The position numbers and the translations under genes were made by a program. Positions 1 through 7,718 of a DNA stretch of 26,712 bases are shown piece by piece (position 1 is the first letter of the stretch; each line of letters starts with the position of its first letter). Location: contig CAZIOW010000022.1 in NCBI GenBank assembly GCA_964541025.1, positions 1 to 26,712 of the forward strand, given 5' to 3'. The notes beneath the pieces are model-generated. The model saw nothing but the letters and a program-made list of their open reading frames with translations, was not told the DNA's origin and made no database searches. This DNA is from JAGDXO01 sp964541025 (GTDB lineage: Archaea; Thermoplasmatota; Thermoplasmata; Thermoplasmatales; GCA-001856825).

Positions 1-54
1 GCATGGCTTAGTCGGAACTCGATAGCAGTGACCGCCGGCAGGATCAACCGGAGT
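1..54 (-). rRNA. 16S rRNA, 5' end only
   Basis: Read on the minus strand, the sequence from about position 54 down to 1 is ACTCCGGTTGATCCTGCCGG followed by the conserved bases of helices 1-4. This is the near-invariant 5' end of archaeal small-subunit rRNA. The rest of the gene lies beyond the left edge. No tRNA or 23S gene is visible on the upstream side. The exact mature 5' end is approximate. Confidence 0.95.
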
Positions 55-330
55 TGTTGATTCTACCGTAAATATTTGGATTGCGGAATGGATTTTCTCT
101 TCCCATCTCAGATTCGAGAATCTTATCTACTCGAACCCTCATTCATTTCGCCGTTCAGGAATCAGACCATCACATTTTCCTTACGGAATATCTGATCTGT
201 CGCATTATAACGGCAAAGAAAAGTAAAGACAAGGCACTATATTAGGTTTCTGGTGGTCTCTATTATTCAAGTAATTTCATAATTCAAAGAAATAGAAAAT
301 AAAAAATTTTTTAATACAAAGATTTTAGTA
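55..330 (-). promoter_or_regulatory. 16S rRNA leader and probable promoter region
   Basis: This gene-free stretch lies between the 16S 5' end and the divergent gene that starts at 375. On the minus strand a TATA-like CTAATATAG sits at about 245-237 behind purine-rich DNA. That would place transcription start near 210-215 and give a leader of roughly 155 bases. The leader holds a small inverted repeat, TTCGAG (113-118) with CTCGAA (130-135). The 3' partner of the usual 16S processing stem would lie outside the window, so the stem cannot be tested. The TATA assignment is inference. Confidence 0.4.
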
Positions 331-374
331 TTTAATTTCCAATCCCGAGGGAGGCATAAAGATTGTGATGCAAT

Positions 375-1055
375 ATGACAATAGGTTCGAAAGCTCCTAA
401 TGTGGATGGGTTCTCCAAAATCTCTTTCTGGAGGGAAAAGGATGTAGGAATAATATCTCTTTTATCGCCTGGTACATTTGGTCTTGGTACGCTCTCTGAG
501 CTTATAAAATCTCTTTCAATAGCGGCTGTCGATGATAATGTCAAATCTATTCTGTTCACAGGTTCAAACTATTCATTTTCTAAAGGACTGGATATACCAT
601 CAGGTTATATTTATGCTGACCTGAGAAATTATTATGAAAGCATCAAGGGATTAATCCTATTTTTTATCTCCATAGAAAAACCTATATTTGCTTCTGTAAA
701 TGGATCTGCAATTAATAATGGAGTTTCTTTCGCTCTCCTTGCAGATGAGATTTTCCTATCAGAAAACACAAAGATAACTATAGATGAAAATGAGCCAATG
801 ATATTTTTGTATAGCGTTACCTCCCCAAAGAAACTTAAAATTGAAAATAAGAAAATTACCATTGAAGGAATTAGCGTAAACTCTGATGAGATGATGAAAG
901 ATTCTTTAGAAATAGCTAATACCTTATCTAAAATACCTTATCACAGAGATAGAAGATATAAATTCAATGGATTTGAAAATGCTTTAATTCAGGAAGAACT
1001 CGATTTTCTAGATTATTATCTCTGGTGTGAAGGTAAAAAAGATAGAATTAAATAA
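375..1055 (+). CDS. Crotonase-fold (enoyl-CoA hydratase/isomerase-like) protein, degenerate
   Basis: The 226-residue product has the crotonase-fold landmarks in order. An oxyanion-hole strand (FSKGLDI, residues 68-74) follows ILFTG, and the second oxyanion region reads KPIFASVNGSAINNGVSFALLADE (about 102-125), where family members usually have GGG rather than NNG. After that the resemblance fades. There is no recognisable GxxPxxGG stretch, the usual catalytic Glu positions are not evident, and the protein is shorter than the usual ~255-270 residues. A CoA-thioester-binding fold is well supported, but hydratase activity is doubtful. ATG 375 is the first usable start because an in-frame TTG at 363 is followed by a stop. 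A GAGGGAGG at 347-354 is 20 bases upstream, rather far for a ribosome site. The gene is divergent from 16S rRNA. Confidence 0.8.
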   Translation: MTIGSKAPNVDGFSKISFWREKDVGIISLLSPGTFGLGTLSELIKSLSIAAVDDNVKSILFTGSNYSFSKGLDIPSGYIYADLRNYYESIKGLILFFISIEKPIFASVNGSAINNGVSFALLADEIFLSENTKITIDENEPMIFLYSVTSPKKLKIENKKITIEGISVNSDEMMKDSLEIANTLSKIPYHRDRRYKFNGFENALIQEELDFLDYYLWCEGKKDRIK

Positions 1056-1180
1056 TTTTATTATTTTACTGTTTATTAATATAAAAATAATTGATTTTAA
1101 GATGTTATTGATAAAAATTTAAATAGTGCTTTAAATTTATAAGTATTGAAATCATTTTAGCTACCTTAAAATGTCGTTAC

Positions 1181-1206
1181 CCTTATTAACTTGATAGCAT
1201 AAGGTT
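1181..1206 (+). promoter_or_regulatory. Ribosome-binding site with potential occluding hairpin, cupredoxin gene
   Basis: AAGG at 1201-1204 is 6 bases before the ATG at 1211 and is the likely ribosome site. CCTTAT (1181-1186) can pair with ATAAGG (1199-1204), which would cover it. An upstream ACCTT (1163-1167) could pair with the same bases. TATA-like sequences lie upstream at about 1117-1128 and 1132-1145. The hairpin is short and could be chance. Confidence 0.25.
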
Positions 1207-1210
1207 TATT

Positions 1211-1966
1211 ATGTTATCTGAAAGAACATTCTATGCAATAATAGCTGCCATAATTCTCATAGGCGGCGTAGGTATTGGAATTGCATATGATAAAGAAGTA
1301 ACAAGCAATCAAAATTTAACATCGGTGCAATCTGCTCAAGCACCTACATCTCTAACACTGGTAATATCACCGAACAACTGGTTTAACAATGCAACAATAC
1401 ATCACAGACAGCCTGCTTATTTCGTTTTAGGGCCTAACGGTCAACTTGAGTCATCAGCGCTGATCAAAATTCCGGCACATAGGTTGATTACTATAACCAT
1501 AATAGATTATGATTCAGGAGTAACTCCAAACATAGGACCAAATGGGACATCCAACAATTCCACATATGCTAAGGTAATTGGAACAGTTGGAGGCACAGAA
1601 TATATTTATAATGGTACCTCTCAGTATATTAACGCAACTTTATCAGGAAATGCAAGTGATAATATCTCAGTAATTAAGGGTCAGGGATGGGCTGTTTCTT
1701 CTCTTCCATGGAATAACACTTATGGAGGATGGGAGGTTACACACACGTTCACAATAATACAGAATGGGCAGATTATATTGAATATACCCACATTTGCAGG
1801 AACTAACCCATCTGGTGGAGCAATAACCACGGCCCAGTTCTATCTTAACAACACTGGTACCTTCACATGGCAGTGTTTTGTTCCATGCGGTAATGAGCTT
1901 GGCGGATGGGGTGGAGCAATGGCCACTGCTGGTTGGATGACTGGCGCTGTAGAAGTCGTCTCCTAA
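1211..1966 (+). CDS. Membrane-anchored cupredoxin / COX2-like copper protein
   Basis: The 251-residue protein has an N-terminal hydrophobic anchor (residues about 8-26) followed by an extracytoplasmic beta-rich domain with many N-x-S/T sequons. The C-terminus has the cupredoxin signature: VTHTF (His178), then GTFTWQCFVPCG with Cys222 and Cys226, then Met237 and Met243 before the last strand. Cys-x3-Cys resembles the CuA centre of cytochrome oxidase subunit II. The spacing Cys-x-x-Pro also resembles sulfocyanin or rusticyanin, but the second His of both site types is absent. Its position directly before Rieske and cytochrome b genes suggests that it accepts electrons from the Rieske centre or passes them to a terminal oxidase. 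Fold and location are well supported. The copper-site type and exact partner are inference. Confidence 0.75.
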   Translation: MLSERTFYAIIAAIILIGGVGIGIAYDKEVTSNQNLTSVQSAQAPTSLTLVISPNNWFNNATIHHRQPAYFVLGPNGQLESSALIKIPAHRLITITIIDYDSGVTPNIGPNGTSNNSTYAKVIGTVGGTEYIYNGTSQYINATLSGNASDNISVIKGQGWAVSSLPWNNTYGGWEVTHTFTIIQNGQIILNIPTFAGTNPSGGAITTAQFYLNNTGTFTWQCFVPCGNELGGWGGAMATAGWMTGAVEVVS

Positions 1967-1977
1967 AGGGGATTAAC

Positions 1978-2682
1978 GTGTCTTCAGTAGAAAAACTGCC
2001 AGACGAGAACAGAAGAAAATTCCTGAAACTCCTAGGAGTTCTAGTGATAGGAGCCGGAACTGTCGGGGCACTCAGAAGTGTGGTCCAAAATATAATACCA
2101 CCGGTAGAGAATGTGGAGTCATCATTCCCTACCCTAACCCTTTATTTGCCAAATGGAAATCCTGTTCATACCAGCGATCTGATAGTAAATAACCCTCAGA
2201 TCGTTGTTTTTGATTATCCACTTCAGAATGAGCCAAGCTTCCTTTTAAGGCTGGGCGATTCGAATAATAATGACGTTGAAATAAAGTCGACTCAAGTTAA
2301 AATTCCAGCAACGGGAAAATCATTTGCCTCTGTTCCTGGAGTTGGACCTTATAACTCAGTAGTTGGATCTTCTGCTATATGCCAGCATCTCGGGTGTATA
2401 CCGCCTGAAATCCATTTCTATCCACCATCTTCTTCATCATTCCCTGGAAAGATACACTGCAGCTGCCATGGAAGCACATATGATCCTTATAGTGGGTTCT
2501 CAGTGGTTACAGGGCCGACTCAGTCGCCACTTCCAAATGTGAATCTGACATATGATAAAACAAGTGATACATACAGTGCTACCGTAATGGTCGGACCAAC
2601 TATCTATGGGCACAGTGATGATCTGTCTGGTGGACAACAGATAAGTACTGCTGGTAAAACTGTTGTAACCACAATTCAGTAG
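1978..2682 (+). CDS. Rieske [2Fe-2S] protein, Tat-exported
   Basis: The start is taken as GTG 1978, preceded by AAAGGGG at 1965-1971, right after the stop of the copper-protein gene. A longer reading from 1906 would overlap that gene by 61 bases and bury the signal peptide. The 234-residue product begins with a Tat signal: Arg12-Arg13-Lys-Phe-Leu-Lys followed by a hydrophobic helix. The cluster-binding motifs are CQHLGC (Cys135, His137, Cys140) and CSCHGS (Cys161, Cys163, His164). These give two Cys and two His ligands plus the usual disulfide pair. It is the electron-exit subunit of a quinol-oxidising bc-type complex on the outer membrane face. It is followed at once by cytochrome b, so the two are surely co-expressed. 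tatA and tatC lie about 6 kb downstream. Confidence 0.95.
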   Translation: MSSVEKLPDENRRKFLKLLGVLVIGAGTVGALRSVVQNIIPPVENVESSFPTLTLYLPNGNPVHTSDLIVNNPQIVVFDYPLQNEPSFLLRLGDSNNNDVEIKSTQVKIPATGKSFASVPGVGPYNSVVGSSAICQHLGCIPPEIHFYPPSSSSFPGKIHCSCHGSTYDPYSGFSVVTGPTQSPLPNVNLTYDKTSDTYSATVMVGPTIYGHSDDLSGGQQISTAGKTVVTTIQ

Positions 2683-4293
2683 GTGATGAAATTGGAAAGA
2701 GAAAATCTGATTGAAAAAATTATGAATGAACCCCAGCCTATGCCAAGAAAAGTTCCTGACTATATGAGAAAAAAGGGTGGAATATGGTTCTGGACTGGGG
2801 CCATGATTATGATAGTGTTCTTCTATGAAGTAATTACCGGGCTTATTTTGTTCTTCTACTATCAACCTTCTAATGCATATACCAGCACAGAGAACTTCCT
2901 TTCTCTTCCGTACGGAACCGTCATACTTACTACACATCTCTACGGTGCTTATCTGATGATAGGCCTCGTTTACTTGCATCTTATCAGGAACATGATAGTA
3001 GGATCTTACAAACACCCAAGACAGGTGCAGTGGCTAAGCGGCGTTCTTTTGTTGATATTGACTGTTGCTGTAGCCTATTTTGGATATTCGATGACGGGAG
3101 ATGTCCTGTCATCTGATGCTACCGATGTAGGAAGAGGAATTGCGAATGGCGTTCCTCTCATAGGATCATACCTGTCTTCCATTGTGCTTGGAACTGGAAC
3201 ATCCCTGTCTCTTTTCAGCAGGTTGGAGGGATGGCATATTCTCCTTGCAGGCACTATACTGGTCTTATTTGCAGTCCATTTTTATTTGGCAGAATACAAT
3301 ACAATAATGCCGAAGGGCGAAGATGTTAATTTCAAGGTCCCAGCGATAGATAAGGATAAACCTTCATACAAACCGTGGTACCCTTATAATCTGCTTTATA
3401 TGATACAGATAGCACTGTTTACCATTGCATTGATTTTTCTCATACCTTCTATACTCTCACTGATACCAAACGTCCCAGCCTTATTTTCACCATTCCCCCA
3501 AGTTTCTGCTTCAAGTCCTTTAGCGGCTTCGGTTCCACCTTATCCACCTTGGTTCCTACTTTTTGTATACAAGGAGCTTGATTTTCAGGTATCTTCTGTA
3601 ATAGGCCCATTCTGGGCTGTAACTTTTTTCACTGGCTTGCCATTGATATATCTTCTAATAATACCATACATTGAAAAATCTGATACATTGAAAGTGACAA
3701 GGAGGCACCTGGTAGTTTCCACCGCTATTGTAGGGCTCATATACCTGATAGGGCTGTCTTATTGGGGAGCTGCATACCCTGGAGTTCCGGTTTCTAACTT
3801 AGTAGCATTTGCCTTTTTCGTCATTCCTATGCTGATTGTCGTCCCTGTTGTCTACTACATTGCAAAGAGGATTGAAAATCACGAAACATCCTATGGTCAA
3901 TCTGTTTGGAAAATTTACAGTCTTCTAACATTTACTGGTTTCATGGCCATAATGACTGGTATATCCATATATTCTTCCCTTAAATATTCCAACTATTATT
4001 ACTATATCGCATCAATAATTTCTCTAATGATCCTGGCAATATCAGGAGTTGGACTATATGCACTGATTTACGGTCTCAAGATAAATACAGAAAGGAAGAG
4101 ATTATCCAATAAAGGGTATATCTTATTCGGAAGCTTGTATGCATTCCTTGCAATTGTCATATTATCAATAATATCTGTGATGCCTCCCACAACTACAGAG
4201 AATCAGGCCCTTTACGGATTCGGAATGGGATTAATATTCGTTCTTGGTGGAGCTTTCATAAAACTTTACAGGTCCTATGTTTTCAATGAGTAG
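2683..4293 (+). CDS. Cytochrome b of a bc-type quinol oxidising complex
   Basis: This 536-residue polytopic protein keeps the four b-heme ligands in canonical spacing: His85/His99 (13 residues between) and His185/His199 (13 between). The Qo-site PEWY motif of mitochondrial and bacterial relatives is replaced by PPWF (288-291) in the run YPPWFLLFVYKELDF. There are extra C-terminal membrane helices after the fused cytochrome b6/subunit IV-like core. The reading frame opens with GTG 2683 directly after the Rieske stop, then ATG 2686. AGGTGATG overlaps both, so the true start may be either of these or TTG 2692, probably with translational coupling. It oxidises membrane quinol and passes one electron to the Rieske protein. 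The missing acidic residue of PEWY may reflect a different quinone or Qo chemistry. Confidence 0.93.
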   Translation: MMKLERENLIEKIMNEPQPMPRKVPDYMRKKGGIWFWTGAMIMIVFFYEVITGLILFFYYQPSNAYTSTENFLSLPYGTVILTTHLYGAYLMIGLVYLHLIRNMIVGSYKHPRQVQWLSGVLLLILTVAVAYFGYSMTGDVLSSDATDVGRGIANGVPLIGSYLSSIVLGTGTSLSLFSRLEGWHILLAGTILVLFAVHFYLAEYNTIMPKGEDVNFKVPAIDKDKPSYKPWYPYNLLYMIQIALFTIALIFLIPSILSLIPNVPALFSPFPQVSASSPLAASVPPYPPWFLLFVYKELDFQVSSVIGPFWAVTFFTGLPLIYLLIIPYIEKSDTLKVTRRHLVVSTAIVGLIYLIGLSYWGAAYPGVPVSNLVAFAFFVIPMLIVVPVVYYIAKRIENHETSYGQSVWKIYSLLTFTGFMAIMTGISIYSSLKYSNYYYYIASIISLMILAISGVGLYALIYGLKINTERKRLSNKGYILFGSLYAFLAIVILSIISVMPPTTTENQALYGFGMGLIFVLGGAFIKLYRSYVFNE

Positions 4294-5761
4294 GAAAAGA
4301 GATTATTTTTTTATTTTTTTATTGATTGTATCAGCCCTATTTTTAGATGCTTATTTTCTATATGGGTACAGAAATGGAAATATTTTGATTTCTTCTGATG
4401 CTTCAACCCTTTTCTACCTTTCAGTTTTATCATTGAATTTACTCTATCTTGCTTCAATAATATTCTTTAACAGAGGACCAAGCTTTTACATTCTTTCTTA
4501 CATGTCCTTCTATATAATCGGAGCTATTATAGTTACAAGGAATTTATTCTCTTTCGTTTTTCTATTACCGTCATTCATTCTGATGGTTTTTTCATTATTC
4601 AATATGCAAATTCATAACAAAATATCCAAGTACATTTCTATGAGTTTGGTTCTTCTATTTATGCTGTACATAGGCAAAACATTTTTATTCATAATTCAAC
4701 CCGTTCCGGCACCATTGACAGTCGAAAATCTTGCTGATAGGATAACTGCAATAGGATTGCCTCTGCCAATTACTGAATATTACGGATTATTTTTGAGCAC
4801 AAGTTACGCTGATTTCATATTAACTCCCGTACAGTTCTTTTTACTTCTTTCTATATCCTCCCTCCTGGTTGAGAATTATCATAAAATAATCAAGTTATTA
4901 CTCAAGACTAAAAGAGAGGAAAATGTTAACACAAAAAGGGGAAATGGACTGATTTCTGCAGGATATGCTATAGTTGCAACAATGAGCTGCCAGTGTGAAA
5001 GTGCAATTGCACTGTTACCCGCAGTAACAATACTTCTTATAAACATCCTTCTTCTCCCTTTCTTCTTACTCAGTGTAACTCTGCTAATTTTAACATACCT
5101 GCTGATAACATATTTTTATGAGAGAAAAAATGTCCCTAATTTTTTGAACAAACTTCCATATCCCAGAACAAGGAATTTAATAGTTATAATATTACTTCTT
5201 GTCTTAAGTCAGGCAATAATTCCTCTTGCTGCTTCCATGAACTATCAGCAATCACCCTTCTTCCTCTTCGGGTTTGGAATGCTAATGATACTCGAGGGAT
5301 TTGTTTTATTTTTCATTATAGATCCAGTTTTTAAGAATATCAGTATAGGAAAAATGACCTCAATGATTCTTTTCCTTTTTTCTGTTTTATCGGTTATCAT
5401 TTGGTTTTTCCCTCATTTTACAGAACTTGCTGTAACAAATCCAGTTTATTTTTCAGCCATGTCCTATTTAATGTCCCTGTCAGGTTTTGTGATGGGAATT
5501 GTATACTTCTTCTCAGATGAAAGATACGGGATAGGTTTGCTGGAGATCTTTTCAGTAATATTGGGAATAATTCCAATCATAATTTATTACTACACCTTTT
5601 CACTCCAGACGAAAATATGGAGTTCATGGACCATTGCTGAACAATCTGAGTTATCCATTGTACTGTGGATTATTATGCTTCCAGTAATGTGGATTGTTAC
5701 TCAGAAAAGCTTGGCAGCACCTATTTATTTATACAATGCTGTTCCTGAATCAAATAAGTAG
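4277..5761 (+). CDS. Polytopic membrane protein with MSCQCE motif, next to cytochrome b
   Basis: I do not recognise the family. The 494-residue protein is almost entirely hydrophobic, with roughly a dozen predicted helices. Its main distinguishing feature is a Cys-Gln-Cys motif (Cys238, Cys240) in MSCQCESA, at the start of a hydrophobic segment just after a basic loop (residues 205-222). That could be a metal or disulfide site. The start overlaps the end of cytochrome b by 17 bases (ATG 4277) or 8 bases (ATG 4286). This argues for translational coupling and a role in the same complex. A subunit, assembly factor or quinone/heme-handling partner of the bc-type complex is possible, but no function can be assigned from sequence alone. 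Confidence 0.8.
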   Translation: MFSMSRKRDYFFIFLLIVSALFLDAYFLYGYRNGNILISSDASTLFYLSVLSLNLLYLASIIFFNRGPSFYILSYMSFYIIGAIIVTRNLFSFVFLLPSFILMVFSLFNMQIHNKISKYISMSLVLLFMLYIGKTFLFIIQPVPAPLTVENLADRITAIGLPLPITEYYGLFLSTSYADFILTPVQFFLLLSISSLLVENYHKIIKLLLKTKREENVNTKRGNGLISAGYAIVATMSCQCESAIALLPAVTILLINILLLPFFLLSVTLLILTYLLITYFYERKNVPNFLNKLPYPRTRNLIVIILLLVLSQAIIPLAASMNYQQSPFFLFGFGMLMILEGFVLFFIIDPVFKNISIGKMTSMILFLFSVLSVIIWFFPHFTELAVTNPVYFSAMSYLMSLSGFVMGIVYFFSDERYGIGLLEIFSVILGIIPIIIYYYTFSLQTKIWSSWTIAEQSELSIVLWIIMLPVMWIVTQKSLAAPIYLYNAVPESNK

Positions 5762-5822
5762 CTGTTCATAATATTTTTTAAAAAGAAAAAAACTATTTTA
5801 ATAATGCATTATAGAGATTAAA

Positions 5823-7718
5823 ATGCTTGTTCATGAACCAACATTGTTCTCCTTGCTCATAGCGGTAGCGATGCTTATAGTGATGCTTCTTTCTATATAT
5901 CTCTACAAGTTAAATAGAAAATATTATCCAAATTTTTCAATTTTCCTCGCGCTTGAGATGCTCGGCATGAATATTGCTTTTTACACCTATATACTTTCTT
6001 CAAGCATCTTGCACCTCCTTTTAATCTCTGCCCTGTTTATGTTCGGAGGCATTCTTTTATTTTTGATGGAAATAAAAAAGAATAGTGTTACTTCTATATT
6101 TTTTTCCATCATACTAACTTTTTCAGAAATTTCTATGGGCTCTTTGATCTATTCAATTTATACAGGAAAGCCAACAAATTTTATCGACAGCGTTGGTTCT
6201 CCATGGTTTGTTTATGTGATGTTTATAGAGATGGTATATTCTCTTATCATATCATTTAATAACCTTGAAAAAACGAGGAGGAATTATTTTCTGATTTTCA
6301 TTTTGCTTATGCCCCTGTTTCCAAACCTTTACACTCAGCTGCACATCATCATATGGGTATCTTCCCTGATAATGATAGCAGCAACAGTCATGATTTTTGA
6401 TACCCTTTACAGAAGTAGAAGTAGAAAGGGTAGTGAAACTTTTCTCTCCTTAGAAATGATGGGAATTTTTACTCTAATGATGGGGGGAGAATTTTATTAC
6501 TTCCTGAGTGGCTTCTGGTCTATTTATTTCATATCAATGATACTGGCAATGATTTGGTTCTTGTACAGAGTATTCCAGGAGCCAGGCAGGAAAGGAAATT
6601 ATCTATTAAATGGTCGTCTTGCACTGATACTTATTGTTACGACATTTGTAATGGAGTGGTTCATGGGCGCAGTGCTGGAATTTAACAACGGACAATTTGG
6701 AAGCGGATTGTACGGTTTCATTTCCAATCTTTCTCTTGGGTGGGTTAGTTCTCCCAGTCTCCCAGGGATCATACTTGATTCTATTTCGATTATAGTAACA
6801 GTGACGGCAAGTGTATGGTTTTTAGTAATGATGGGACTTGAAATGGGTTTTCTGGCACTTCGGAAAATGTTCGAGACAAGAGTAAAGGAGAACAAAGTGA
6901 GATTGGGTCTTATGATATCAGCATATGCAATCTATTCCGTATTCATTCCTTCTTTTTCTCCTCTTTCCTCACAATTGAAATATATACCATACATGTGGTC
7001 CATGGGGATAGGTACTGATGGGCCAGTAACAAGCTCTGTGCTGATAGCTCTTGTCGGTACATATGTAATTTCAGCTTTTCTCTCATTTCTTTTCGGAGCA
7101 AGGCAACTGTGCTCTGTTACATGTACTGCACCATTAATGTATCAGGGGACATTCTATGACTCGCTTAAAAAATTCAACAGAACCACGAAAATAGGTAGAA
7201 AAACATTGACTTCAAGAATAAAAGGATGGTTTACTATTGTTGCCTTCTCTGTTAATATAATCGTACTTGCAACAGCAATAATTTCATTCCTAGATTATAA
7301 GGGATATTTGAACTGGTATATTTACGGGAATGATCCATCGGTTGTTGCATATGCCCTGATGTTCAATCTTGTCTGGTATCTTGGATTTGTACTGTCACCA
7401 TTTATGGGCACCTACGCCTGCGTCAATCAGGGATGGTGCTACTGGGGTACGTTCAATCAGGCTATTGGCAGGCTGGGTTTTTTCAGGTTAAAAGTACGTG
7501 ACACCAATGCATGTCTGAATTGCAAAACAGTGGATTGCGCAAACGCATGTCCTGTTGGAATAACTGATATGAGGGGTTCATTTCTATCCAAGGGGGAATT
7601 TAAGTCATTCAAATGTATTGGAGTTGGAGACTGTGTTGAAGCTTGTCCTTATGATAACATATTTTTCTATGATGTGAGACATGTGATAAGGGATAAGATT
7701 CTTAAAAAAAGACATTAA
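5823..7718 (+). CDS. Large membrane protein with C-terminal NapH-like iron-sulfur module
   Basis: The 631-residue protein has two parts. Residues 1 to about 420 are a many-helix membrane region whose first ~190 residues resemble the convergent neighbour at 7715-8548. From about 425 on it looks like the NapH/polyferredoxin type: paired cysteines at membrane edges (Cys430/Cys434 and Cys533/Cys539), then a cytoplasmic ferredoxin-like tail. The first cluster motif is Cys564-x2-Cys567-x4-Cys572-x3-Cys576-Pro. The second is Cys598-x5-Cys604-x3-Cys608-Pro, with Val601 where the second Cys is expected, so it may hold a three-iron cluster or none. It probably moves electrons between a cytoplasmic donor or acceptor and the membrane. 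A 61-base gap with an A/T-rich TATA-like run precedes it, so it may have its own promoter. Confidence 0.85.
   Translation: MLVHEPTLFSLLIAVAMLIVMLLSIYLYKLNRKYYPNFSIFLALEMLGMNIAFYTYILSSSILHLLLISALFMFGGILLFLMEIKKNSVTSIFFSIILTFSEISMGSLIYSIYTGKPTNFIDSVGSPWFVYVMFIEMVYSLIISFNNLEKTRRNYFLIFILLMPLFPNLYTQLHIIIWVSSLIMIAATVMIFDTLYRSRSRKGSETFLSLEMMGIFTLMMGGEFYYFLSGFWSIYFISMILAMIWFLYRVFQEPGRKGNYLLNGRLALILIVTTFVMEWFMGAVLEFNNGQFGSGLYGFISNLSLGWVSSPSLPGIILDSISIIVTVTASVWFLVMMGLEMGFLALRKMFETRVKENKVRLGLMISAYAIYSVFIPSFSPLSSQLKYIPYMWSMGIGTDGPVTSSVLIALVGTYVISAFLSFLFGARQLCSVTCTAPLMYQGTFYDSLKKFNRTTKIGRKTLTSRIKGWFTIVAFSVNIIVLATAIISFLDYKGYLNWYIYGNDPSVVAYALMFNLVWYLGFVLSPFMGTYACVNQGWCYWGTFNQAIGRLGFFRLKVRDTNACLNCKTVDCANACPVGITDMRGSFLSKGEFKSFKCIGVGDCVEACPYDNIFFYDVRHVIRDKILKKRH

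Noticed and set aside
128..142. T-loop-like GGTTCGAGT on the minus strand in the 16S leader, as a possible tRNA
   Set aside because: The flanking bases do not form a T-stem and no acceptor or anticodon arm is present.
332..559. Antisense open frame over the crotonase-fold gene, and similar frames opposite other genes
   Set aside because: These are shadows of longer genes with clear family matches, have no ribosome site or promoter, and encode no recognisable protein.
1906..1977. Upstream extension of the Rieske gene from ATG 1906
   Set aside because: It would overlap the copper-protein gene by 61 bases in another frame and push the twin-arginine signal inward. GTG 1978 has a good ribosome site and gives a normal Tat signal.
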